NCBI GenBank assembly: GCA_017509255.1
Contig: JAFWQA010000037.1
Coordinates: 35,992-99,991 of the forward strand
DNA length: 64,000 nt
Direction of reading: 5' to 3'
Source of the DNA: Clostridia bacterium
GTDB taxonomy: Bacteria; Bacillota; Clostridia; Christensenellales; Aristaeellaceae
Shown here: piece by piece, positions 53,829-64,000 of the stretch
Position numbering within the stretch: the stretch's first letter is position 1
How the letters are laid out: the number at the start of each line of letters is the position of its first letter
Notes under the pieces: generated by a model
What the model was told of the DNA's origin: nothing
The model's input: only the letters and a program-made list of their open reading frames with translations
The model's database searches: none
Made by a program: the position numbers and the translations under genes

Positions 53829-55721
53829 ATGACGGAGGCGGCGCGGAGCGGGAGCGTGACGGGAGGTGCGGAGAAGATCGTGGAGGCGCGCGTGCCGGCG
53901 ATGACCTCGATGACGAAGGTCTTCTTCCGGAAATACCGGCTGTATCTGTATACGGCGCTGAACCGCCTGATGAGATCCGGGCAGCTGGGGGCCTGTGTGC
54001 CCTTTGCCTTTGAACGCTGTGTGCTGAGGAAGGAGAACTGCTGCTTTCCCTCCGTGAGCTTCTGGAGGACGGGGAGGACGACGCTGCTGGCGGACGTGGA
54101 CGTGAGGCTGAGGCTGCCGGTATCCGGCGGGGAGCGGGAATGGAACGGCTATATGGCGCTGGCGCTGGACGCGGAGCGGGATTTCGCGGGCAGCCTGGAG
54201 GAATGGGGAAGCGCGGAGGAGAGGACGGAGCGGGAGGAGCTTTTTGCGCGGCTGAGCCCTTTCCTGCTGCCCATTTACAAAGCCGGGGAGCTGGATGAGG
54301 AAGGGGAAAGGCTGTGGCGGTGCTATCTGCCGGAGGCGCTGACGGACCCCGGAAGGCGGAATCCCCGGGAGCTGGCGGAGCGCATGGGGCTGAAGGTGAT
54401 GCCGGTATACCTGCCGCGGGAGAACCGGGCCAGAGGGATCGTGTTTTTCCGGGACGGGGAGCTGACCGTGCTGGACCGGCCGGAGAAGGAGGGCGGGAAG
54501 CCCTTCCGGACGCGGGTGGAAAAGGGCACGGTGATCGTGAACCTGAACCGGGTGAAGGGGGAGCGCTGCGGCGTGGACATCCTGCACGAGTGCATGCACT
54601 GGGAGGAGCATTACATGGCCTTCCGCCTGCAGGAGCTGGACACCGGGGACCTGAAGCGGCTGCAGGCGGAGACGGTGCGCCTGCCGAGGAGCCGGCGGAG
54701 GCTGCAGCCGGACAGGATGACGGAATGGCAGGCCAACCGCGGGGCCATGGCGCTGCTGCTGCCGAGGACGGACTTCCTGCGCCGCATGGAGGAAAAGAGA
54801 GAACGCCTGGCCGGGCAGAAAATGAAGAACCGGGGAGCGCTGTACCAGAGGATCGGGAAGGAGCTGGCCGTGGAGCTGGAGGTGCCGGAATATATAGTAA
54901 GGATGCGGATGATCCAGCTGGGGCATATCGCCGCCCGGGGCGCGATGAACGTGGTGGATCGGGTGGAGATCCCGCCCTTCGCCTTCCGGGAGGAGGCGCT
55001 GCCGACACCGGAGCAGACCTTTGTGATCAAAAGACAGGATCTGGAGGAGCTGACGGAGAGCAGCAGCGCGCTCAGGAGCCTGGTGGACGGCAGGACGTTC
55101 CTTTACGCGGACGGGCACCTGGTGATCAACCACCCGAAATACGTGAGCAGGAGGGGACTTTTCCCGCACCTGACGGACTGGGCCAATGCGCATATCGACG
55201 AGTGCTGCCTGCGCTTTAACCGGGAGTATGAGGAAAGGGAGGACAGCGAGCCGCCGGAGGACGGGCAGATGTATTTCGACCGGGAATATGCCGCCCGGTC
55301 CGAGTTCTACATGGACGATGAGATCAACCGGAGGGAGCTGCGGTTCGTGCAGGCGCAGAGGGAATACAGGGAAACGTTCCCGAAGGGGCTGCGGGAGGCC
55401 TTCAATGTGCTGAACAGGCGGTGCGGACTGAGCCAGGAGAAGACGGCGGAGCTGATGCACATGGAGCCCAGGACGCTGAGAAGGCGGCTGGCCGGGGACG
55501 GGAAAGGAATCACGCTGGACATGGCCGTGGCGCTGTGCCTGATCTGGCAGACGCCGGACTGGATATCCGAGCTGTTCCTGAACGCGGCGCATCTGTATCT
55601 GAGAGAGGATGACGGAAGGGACCGGGCGCTGGCGCTGATCCTGCGGATGATGTGGACGGACGGCGTGGAAGAGGCGGACAGGTTTCTGAGGAAGGAAGGG
55701 TATGAGGGGTTGGGGTGGTGA
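53829..55721 (+). CDS. ImmA/IrrE-type metalloprotease with C-terminal HTH
   Basis: 630 aa from ATG 53829 with AAGGAGGGG upstream. Zinc site HECMHWEEH (HExxH) at about residue 256, with a following E in MTEWQANRGAM acting as third ligand. These features define the M78/ImmA-IrrE family, which cleaves repressors. The C-terminus (NRRCGLSQEKTAELMHMEPRTLRRRL) is a helix-turn-helix, reversed relative to the usual HTH-then-protease order. The gene is flanked by direct repeats of ~75 bp, a possible mobility sign. Very G-rich codon use. Confidence 0.75.
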   Translation: MTEAARSGSVTGGAEKIVEARVPAMTSMTKVFFRKYRLYLYTALNRLMRSGQLGACVPFAFERCVLRKENCCFPSVSFWRTGRTTLLADVDVRLRLPVSGGEREWNGYMALALDAERDFAGSLEEWGSAEERTEREELFARLSPFLLPIYKAGELDEEGERLWRCYLPEALTDPGRRNPRELAERMGLKVMPVYLPRENRARGIVFFRDGELTVLDRPEKEGGKPFRTRVEKGTVIVNLNRVKGERCGVDILHECMHWEEHYMAFRLQELDTGDLKRLQAETVRLPRSRRRLQPDRMTEWQANRGAMALLLPRTDFLRRMEEKRERLAGQKMKNRGALYQRIGKELAVELEVPEYIVRMRMIQLGHIAARGAMNVVDRVEIPPFAFREEALPTPEQTFVIKRQDLEELTESSSALRSLVDGRTFLYADGHLVINHPKYVSRRGLFPHLTDWANAHIDECCLRFNREYEEREDSEPPEDGQMYFDREYAARSEFYMDDEINRRELRFVQAQREYRETFPKGLREAFNVLNRRCGLSQEKTAELMHMEPRTLRRRLAGDGKGITLDMAVALCLIWQTPDWISELFLNAAHLYLREDDGRDRALALILRMMWTDGVEEADRFLRKEGYEGLGW

Positions 55722-55794
55722 TTCGTTAGTAGCAAGATGATAGCCCCCTCATCCGGCCCTTCGGGCCACCTTCCCCACCAGGGGGAAGGCTTTT
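55720..55794 (+). repeat. Dispersed stem-loop repeat, copy 2 (right of ImmA-like gene)
   Basis: Starts GATTCGTTAGTAG and reaches GCCCCCTCATCC. Stems are GGCCC/GGGCC and CCTTCCCC/GGGGGAAGG. The stem bases differ from copy 1 on both sides, so pairing is preserved. It abuts the stop codon of the ImmA-like gene. Confidence 0.8.
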
Positions 55795-55802
55795 GGTATG
55801 TG

Positions 55803-55831
55803 AAAACCCCGGAGCGTGAATGCTCCGGGGT
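55803..55831 (-). terminator. Terminator of serA
   Basis: ACCCCGGAGC (55806-55815) and GCTCCGGGGT (55822-55831), followed on the minus strand by TTTT. Confidence 0.75.
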
Positions 55832-55851
55832 GAACGGTTTTTGGGGGATGA

Positions 55852-57027
55852 TCAGTTGGCGGCGAAGGCGCGGACGCGGATGATGCCGGGGAGCTGGGCC
55901 AGGTAGTTCATGGCTTCCTGGGAGGGCAGCTCGGCCATTTCCATCACGGTGACGGCGTTTTCCTTCTTGCTCTTGTTGATCATGTTCTCGATGTTGATGC
56001 CTTCCTGCGCGGCGGCGGAGGTGATGGTGCTGATCATGTTCGGGATGTTCTCATGCAGCACGAGCACGCGGGCAGCTTCCGGCGGGGTCAGCTGGACCTC
56101 CGGGAAGTTGACGCTGTTGTGGATGGCGCCGAACTCCAGATAATCGCGGATCTCGGCGGCAGCCATGCTGGCGCAGTTCTCTTCGCTCTCGGGGGTGGAG
56201 GCGCCCAGATGGGGGATGCAGACCACCTTGTCCTGGCAGAGGAGATCGTCGCTGGGGAAGTCGGTGACGTAGCTGGAGAGCTTGCCGCTCTGCAGGGCTT
56301 CCAGTACGGCGGCGGTGTCAGCCAGCTCGCCGCGGCTGAAGTTCAGGATGCCGGCGCCGTCCTTCATCTTGGCGATCATATCGGCGTTGATGCTTCCGCG
56401 GGTGCTGTCATTCAGCGGGACGTGGAAGGTGATGTAATCGGCAGCGGCGAGGACTTCGTCCGCGGATGCAGCGCGGTGGATGGTGGTGCTCAGGCTCCAG
56501 GCGCTTTCAACGGAAATGAAGGGGTCATAGCCGATGACCTTCATGCCCAGGCCGCGGCTGGCAGCGTTGGCCACGATGGCGCCGATGGCGCCCAGGCCGA
56601 TAACGCCCAGCGTCTTGCCACGCATTTCGGGTCCGACGAACTGGCTCTTGCCCTTTTCGACCAGCTTGCCGACCTGGTCGCCCTGGCCCTTGAGGGTCTT
56701 GGCCCAGTCAATGCCGCCGGCGATGTTGCGTCCGCTGAGCATGAGGCCCGCGACGACCAGCTCGGCCACGGCGTTGGCGTTGGCGCCGGGGGTGTTGAAG
56801 ACGACGATGCCTTCCTTGGAGCAGCGGTCCAGCGGGATGTTGTTGACGCCGGCGCCGGCGCGGCCGATGGCGAGCAGCTCCTTGTTGAACTGCATGTCAT
56901 GCATGGCGGCGGAACGGACCAGGATCGCATCCGGGACGGGCTCTTCCTTGCTGACGGTGTAGGTGTCGGCGGAAAGCTGGGTATGGATGATATCGGAAAT
57001 CGCATTCAGGGTCTGGATCTTGAACAT
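55852..57027 (-). CDS. serA: D-3-phosphoglycerate dehydrogenase
   Basis: 391 aa. Catalyses the first step of serine synthesis, 3-phosphoglycerate to 3-phosphohydroxypyruvate. NAD site GVIGLGAIGAIVANAASRGLGM, substrate-binding RAGAGVNNIPLD, catalytic HLGAST, and a short C-terminal ACT domain (NAVTVMEMAELPSQEAMNYL). Belongs to the shorter SerA form with an ACT domain. Together with serC upstream on the same strand it supplies two of three serine-pathway enzymes; serB is not in the window. A 360-bp repeat-rich gap separates them. Confidence 0.92.
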   Translation of the reverse strand: MFKIQTLNAISDIIHTQLSADTYTVSKEEPVPDAILVRSAAMHDMQFNKELLAIGRAGAGVNNIPLDRCSKEGIVVFNTPGANANAVAELVVAGLMLSGRNIAGGIDWAKTLKGQGDQVGKLVEKGKSQFVGPEMRGKTLGVIGLGAIGAIVANAASRGLGMKVIGYDPFISVESAWSLSTTIHRAASADEVLAAADYITFHVPLNDSTRGSINADMIAKMKDGAGILNFSRGELADTAAVLEALQSGKLSSYVTDFPSDDLLCQDKVVCIPHLGASTPESEENCASMAAAEIRDYLEFGAIHNSVNFPEVQLTPPEAARVLVLHENIPNMISTITSAAAQEGINIENMINKSKKENAVTVMEMAELPSQEAMNYLAQLPGIIRVRAFAAN

Positions 57028-57132
57028 AGCGAGTCATCTCCTTTGATCGATATTTAGTTCAGGGGGCTTTCCGGTCGCCCCCTGAGACCCCTTCGGCCTT
57101 TCGTAAGGAAGGGAGGAAGAAGGTACGGCTTG

Positions 57133-57330
57133 CCCCCCCATCAGTCAGCCTTCGGCTGACAGCTGCCGCAAGCTCAATCGTCGTACAGACACCTTGGAGC
57201 GGTGTCTGTACTTGTTTCGCTTGAGAAGCTCAGGTCGCTTCACCTACGGTGACAGCCCACAGGGCTGACGCTTCCTTCACTTCCCCCACCAGGGGGAAGC
57301 CTTTGGCTGACACCTGGTGGGGAAGGCTTT
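57133..57330 (+). repeat. Rearranged stem-loop repeat with inserted hairpin
   Basis: The left half of the dispersed repeat (CCCCCCATCAGTCAGCC, stem GTCAGCC/GGCTGAC) lies at 57133-57160. The right half (CTTCCCCCACCAGGGGGAAG) lies at 57280-57300, and another end copy follows to 57330. Between the halves are ~120 bp containing a perfect 11-bp stem, GTACAGACACC/GGTGTCTGTAC (57183-57211). This fills most of the gap between serA and serC. Confidence 0.7.
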
Positions 57331-57338
57331 TAAGGGTT

Positions 57339-57368
57339 GCCCCCTTTTCTGTCTGAGGAAAAGGGGGC
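57339..57368 (-). terminator. Terminator-like hairpin of serC
   Basis: GCCCCCTTTT (57339-57348) and AAAAGGGGGC (57359-57368). The U-run is built into the stem, so it can act in either direction. Confidence 0.6.
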
Positions 57369-57388
57369 TTTGCCATGGATCAGGTGAA

Positions 57389-58465
57389 TTAAGCGTTTTC
57401 GGCTTCGAACTTCTTCATGAAGGCGATGAGCTTCCGGACGCCTTCCATGGGCATGGCGTTGTAGATGCTGGCGCGCATGCCGCCCACGGAGCGGTGGCCC
57501 TTCAGGTTGACCAGGCCTTCGGCAGCGGCGGCCTTGACGAAGGCGGCATCCTTATCGGCATCGCCGGTGATGAAGGTCACGTTCATGCGGCTGCGGTACT
57601 TGGGCTGAGCGGTGGTCTTGAACAGCTTGCTGTTGTCCAGGAACTCATACAGGGCGGCAGCCTTTTCAATGTTGACCTTTTCCATGGCTTCCACGCCGCC
57701 GACGGACTTGAGCCACTCGAAGGTGAGGCCGGCCAGATAGATGCCCCAGGTGTTGGGGGTGTTGTACATGCTCTGCTTTTCGACCTGGACCTGCCAGTTG
57801 AGCAGCTTGGGGCAGATATCCATGGTGCGGCCGAGCAGGTCCTTGCGGACGATCAGGAGGCACAGGCCGGAGGGGCCGATGTTCTTCTGCGCGCCGGCGT
57901 AGATCACGCCGTACTTGCTGACGTCCATGACCTCGGAGAGGATCATGGAGCTGGCGTCGCACACGATGGGAGCCTTGCACTTGGGCAGCTCGACGAAGCG
58001 GGTGCCGTAGATGGTGTTGTTCTGGGTGATGTGGACATAGTCCGCGTCATCGTCAAAGGTGATGGCGTTCACATCCGGAACATAGGTGTAGGTATCTTCA
58101 CGGCTGGAGGCGACCACGTTGACCTGCCCGTAGCGCTTGCCTTCCTCGGCGGCCAGGTGGGCGAAGTTGCCGGAATCGATGTAGTCAGCCTTTTTGTTGA
58201 CCATCAGGTTCAGCGGGACAGCGGAGAACTGCTGGGTGGCGCCGCCCTGCAGGAACACGACCTCGTAATCCTCGGGGATGTTCATCAGGTCACGGATATC
58301 GGCGACGGTTTTATCGTAAATATCGGTGTACATCTTGCTGCGATGGGACATTTCCATCACGGACATACCGGTGTCACCGTAGATCAGCAAATCTTTCTGT
58401 GCCTTTTCGAGAACAGGCAGTGCGAGCTGGGAAGGTCCCGGGGAAAAGTTGTATACGCGTTCCAT
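57389..58465 (-). CDS. serC: Phosphoserine aminotransferase
   Basis: 358 aa from ATG 58465 after GAAGGAGG; the longer reading would include the leader. Converts 3-phosphohydroxypyruvate and glutamate to phosphoserine. Class-V aminotransferase fold, with N-terminal YNFSPGPSQLALPVLEKAQ, FLQGGATQQF, PLP-binding Lys in GVIYAGAQKNIGPSG and C-terminal HRSVGGMRASIYNAMP. Complete and typical in length. Confidence 0.95.
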   Translation of the reverse strand: MERVYNFSPGPSQLALPVLEKAQKDLLIYGDTGMSVMEMSHRSKMYTDIYDKTVADIRDLMNIPEDYEVVFLQGGATQQFSAVPLNLMVNKKADYIDSGNFAHLAAEEGKRYGQVNVVASSREDTYTYVPDVNAITFDDDADYVHITQNNTIYGTRFVELPKCKAPIVCDASSMILSEVMDVSKYGVIYAGAQKNIGPSGLCLLIVRKDLLGRTMDICPKLLNWQVQVEKQSMYNTPNTWGIYLAGLTFEWLKSVGGVEAMEKVNIEKAAALYEFLDNSKLFKTTAQPKYRSRMNVTFITGDADKDAAFVKAAAAEGLVNLKGHRSVGGMRASIYNAMPMEGVRKLIAFMKKFEAENA

Positions 58466-58490
58466 CTTGAGTGTTCCTCCTTCAGTGGTG

Positions 58491-58508
58491 CGGGACAAAT
58501 ATGTCCCG
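58491..58508 (-). promoter_or_regulatory. Palindromic hairpin in the serC leader
   Basis: CGGGACA (58491-58497) and TGTCCCG (58502-58508) form a perfect 7-bp stem in the 5' untranslated region, between promoter and ribosome site. It may be an operator or an mRNA-stabilising hairpin. Confidence 0.5.
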
Positions 58509-58533
58509 GTGGGATAAAATTGACCATGCACGT

Positions 58534-58561
58534 ATTATAGCTCTTTTTCAGAAAAAAGCAA
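58534..58561 (-). promoter_or_regulatory. Promoter of serC
   Basis: On the minus strand TTGCTT (58561-58556) and TATAAT (58539-58534) with a 16-bp spacer. Confidence 0.7.
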
Positions 58562-58645
58562 GAGGAAAAAAGAATATATATTGTTTTTTTTCGGGAGAAG
58601 GCTTTTGGTCCGTCCTTCACGAGAGAGAAGACTCATCAAGAGGAT

Positions 58646-58750
58646 AAAAAATAGCGATGGCTCAATCGTTTTTACCGACGATGAGAGCCCCACTCCAGTG
58701 AAAACAAACTGGCGGAACTCTCAAGTCGATAAAATCAAGAGTATCGCTAC
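58646..58750 (-). ncRNA. Unidentified structured small RNA, copy A
   Basis: About 105 nt, transcribed on the minus strand and ending in UUUUUU (58651-58646). A closing helix AGCGAU/AUCGCU (58748-58743 with 58658-58653) encloses three hairpins: ACUCU/AGAGU, CCAGU/ACUGG and GGCUC/GAGCC, giving a cloverleaf-like shape. No open reading frame of note. It differs from copy B mainly in hairpin loops while the stems are kept. The family is not known to me. Confidence 0.7.
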
Positions 58751-58756
58751 ATGAAA

Positions 58757-58785
58757 AATATACCCGAAGAAATGACTGATGTCAA
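58757..58785 (-). promoter_or_regulatory. Consensus promoter of small RNA copy A
   Basis: Minus-strand TTGACA (58785-58780), 17-bp spacer, TATATT (58762-58757). The predicted start is about 7 nt on, just before the closing helix. Confidence 0.75.
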
Positions 58786-58850
58786 TATCTGATCTGTTCA
58801 AACGATATTTGAAGTCGAAGACTGTCTTTTACAAGTGGATGATTCTAGAG

Positions 58851-58953
58851 AAAAAATAGCGATGGCTCTAAAGTATTTCATCGATGAGAGCACCACTCCA
58901 GTAGCTACAAACTGGCGGAACTCTCAAGTCGATAAAATCAAGAGTATCGCTAC
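58851..58953 (-). ncRNA. Unidentified structured small RNA, copy B
   Basis: About 103 nt, same architecture as copy A: AGCGAU/AUCGCU closing helix (58951-58946 with 58863-58858), ACUCU/AGAGU, CCAGU/ACUGG with a changed loop, and a third hairpin rebuilt as GCUCU/AGAGC. Terminal UUUUUU at 58856-58851. It lies 203-205 bp from copy A; between them is ~60 bp of unrelated sequence. Confidence 0.7.
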
Positions 58954-58959
58954 ATGAAA

Positions 58960-58988
58960 AATATATCCGAAGAAATGACTGATGTCAA
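58960..58988 (-). promoter_or_regulatory. Consensus promoter of small RNA copy B
   Basis: Minus-strand TTGACA (58988-58983), 17-bp spacer, TATATT (58965-58960), conserved base for base with the copy A boxes. Confidence 0.75.
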
Positions 58989-59000
58989 TATCTGATCCGT

Positions 59001-59032
59001 AAAAAACAGAGCCTTCCGGGGGGAAGGCTCTG
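59001..59032 (-). terminator. Terminator of the rpoBC operon
   Basis: ACAGAGCCTTCC and GGAAGGCTCTGT form a 12-bp stem (59006-59032). TTTTTT follows on the minus strand (59006-59001). Confidence 0.9.
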
Positions 59033-59048
59033 TTGGGGTTATTGGGAA

Positions 59049-62618
<3,570 letters not shown>

Positions 62619-62635
62619 TGAGTGACACTCCTTTC

Positions 62636-64000
62636 TTACAGGTCGTCATCCAGATTCAGGTCATCGGAATCGAGATCATCCAGCGCGTCGGGATCGATGC
62701 CCAGGTCGTCCGGTCCGAGGTCCAGGCCGGAGGAGCCCAGATCCAGATCATCGCTGTCCAGGTCGAGGTCGTCATCGCCGCCGAGGGACAGATCGTCGTC
62801 AGACATGCTGAAGGCTTCGTCCGCGGCACGCTCGGTATCCTCGTCCTCTTCCTCAGGCAGCATGGCTTCCTCGGCACGCTCCGCGCCGCGGTCGGGGCGG
62901 ACGGAAGCGACCGGCATGGCCATGTCCTCGGGATCCAGCTCGGGGATCTCGATCTCGTTCTTGTTGGCATCCAGCACGCGGATATCCAGGCTCAGAGCCT
63001 GCATTTCCTTCAGCAGGACCTTGAAGCTCTCCGGCACGCCGGGGGTCGGGATGTTCTGGCCCTTGATGATGGCTTCGTAGGTCTTGACGCGGCCGACGGT
63101 ATCGTCCGACTTGACGGTCAGGATCTCCTGCAGGGTGTTGGCGGCGCCGTAGGCTTCCAGCGCCCAGACTTCCATTTCGCCGAAGCGCTGGCCGCCGAAC
63201 TGGGCCTTGCCGCCCAGAGGCTGCTGGGTCACCAGGCTGTAGGGGCCGGTGGACCGGGCATGCATCTTGTCATCGACCAGGTGATGCAGCTTGAGGAAGT
63301 ACATGATGCCGACGGTGACGGGGTTCTCGAAATAGTCGCCGGTGCGGCCGTCGCGGACGCGGATCTTGCCCTGGCGGAAGAGCTCCTTGCCCTCCTCATC
63401 CAAGTCCAGGCGCAGCGGGCGACCGTTGTGGAAGTGATACTCGGTCACGTGCGGATCGTTCTCATCCTCGGGAGCGGACATCTTGGCTTCCGCCGCGGTG
63501 AGCTGCTCCAGGATCTCTTCATAGTTGGCGCCGTCGAAAACGGGGGTGGCGATGTGCCAGCCCAGAGCGCGGCAGGCAAGGCCCAGATGGACCTCCAGCA
63601 CCTGGCCCAGGTTCATACGGCTGGGAACGCCCAGGGGGTTCAGCACGATCTGCAGGGGAGTGCCGTCCGGCAGGAAGGGCATATCCTCCTCACGCAGGAT
63701 GCGGGACACGACGCCCTTGTTGCCGTGGCGGCCGGACATCTTGTCGCCGACGGAGATCTTTCTCTTCTGCGCAATGTAAATGCGGACCATTTCATTGACG
63801 CCGGGAGAAAGCTCATCCTTGTTCTCACGGGTGAAGATCTTGACATCGACGACGATGCCGCCTTCGCCGTGGGGCACGCGCAGGGAGGTGTCGCGCACCT
63901 CGCGCGCCTTTTCGCCGAAGATGGCGCGCAGCAGGCGCTCTTCAGCGGTGAGCTCGGTCTCGCCCTTGGGCGTGACCTTGCCGACCAGGATATCTCCCGC
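62636..64000 (-). CDS. rpoB: RNA polymerase beta subunit, C-terminal part (cut by window edge)
   Basis: 455 codons, open to the right end of the window (first residues [37 protein letters not shown]). Conserved [30 protein letters not shown] and [24 protein letters not shown] near the end. After the standard end (about DPEDMAMP) it carries an unusual ~80-residue acidic tail with repeated DDL-type units ([20 protein letters not shown]...), ending DDDL. The tail is in frame up to the stop and rpoC follows normally. Confidence 0.97.
   Translation of the reverse strand, partial: AGDILVGKVTPKGETELTAEERLLRAIFGEKAREVRDTSLRVPHGEGGIVVDVKIFTRENKDELSPGVNEMVRIYIAQKRKISVGDKMSGRHGNKGVVSRILREEDMPFLPDGTPLQIVLNPLGVPSRMNLGQVLEVHLGLACRALGWHIATPVFDGANYEEILEQLTAAEAKMSAPEDENDPHVTEYHFHNGRPLRLDLDEEGKELFRQGKIRVRDGRTGDYFENPVTVGIMYFLKLHHLVDDKMHARSTGPYSLVTQQPLGGKAQFGGQRFGEMEVWALEAYGAANTLQEILTVKSDDTVGRVKTYEAIIKGQNIPTPGVPESFKVLLKEMQALSLDIRVLDANKNEIEIPELDPEDMAMPVASVRPDRGAERAEEAMLPEEEDEDTERAADEAFSMSDDDLSLGGDDDLDLDSDDLDLGSSGLDLGPDDLGIDPDALDDLDSDDLNLDDDL

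Noticed and set aside
58646-58988. Riboswitch or leader of serC
   Set aside because: Each unit has its own promoter and ends in a U-run before the separate serC promoter at 58534-58561, so it looks like a free RNA gene and not a leader.

Overview
The window is one stretch of a chromosome that looks like a GC-rich, Gram-positive Clostridia-type bacterium from a gut or rumen. The basis is: strong AGGAGG ribosome sites, CUT1/CUT2 sugar ABC transporters with short lipobox-poor signal peptides, GH94 and GH39 carbohydrate enzymes, BspA-type leucine-rich repeats, DUF4177, a YdbC-like PC4 protein and an rpoB-rpoC pair. Genus-level assignment (for example Aristaeellaceae/Christensenellales) is inference only.

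Layout. 0-5.3 kb: a CUT2 monosaccharide ABC transporter (binding protein, double ATPase, two different permeases). 5.4-8.1 kb: a small membrane protein, two overlapping paralogous proteins of unknown family and a secreted WG-repeat protein. 8.3-13.4 kb: a transglutaminase-like protein and a compact type IV pilus-like operon (PilC, four small membrane/pseudopilin-like proteins, PilT-type ATPase), interrupted by a 174-bp tandem repeat. 13.4-30 kb: a glycan-use region with a GH94 phosphorylase behind two LacI/CcpA-like operators, a TlpA-like thioredoxin, a regulator-TrmO-hydrolase-esterase operon, a secreted beta-propeller-like protein, a GH39 xylosidase, a CUT1 ABC transporter with a large putative glycosidase, and an LRR/HExxH-like secreted protein. 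30.4-31.9 kb: a HIRAN protein and a TPR-like protein.

31.9-51 kb is visibly AT-richer than both flanks and reads as a defence island: two SF1 helicases with C-terminal Vsr/DUF559-like nuclease domains, a RecB-like nuclease, a PC4/YdbC-like ssDNA-binding protein, a PLD-nuclease/SNF2 helicase and an Eco57I-type N6-adenine methylase. The methylase specificity domain lies inside an invertible segment: a second, silent specificity domain sits tail to tail with it, both are bounded by a 26-bp imperfect inverted repeat, the reading frame is kept across the junction, and an Mpi-type serine invertase lies 32 bp outside. A NADAR-domain gene broken by a single in-frame TAG and a deoxyribosyltransferase-like gene follow.

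52-64 kb returns to high GC: an XRE-TPR regulator, DUF4177, an ImmA/IrrE-type protease-HTH protein bracketed by ~75-bp direct repeats, serA and serC, then rpoC and the 3' part of rpoB (cut by the window edge). Between rpoC and serC are two tandem copies of a ~105-nt, cloverleaf-like non-coding RNA gene. Each copy has its own consensus TTGACA-N17-TATATT promoter and ends in a U-run. I do not recognise this RNA. It and the invertible defence operon are the strongest candidates for something undescribed here.
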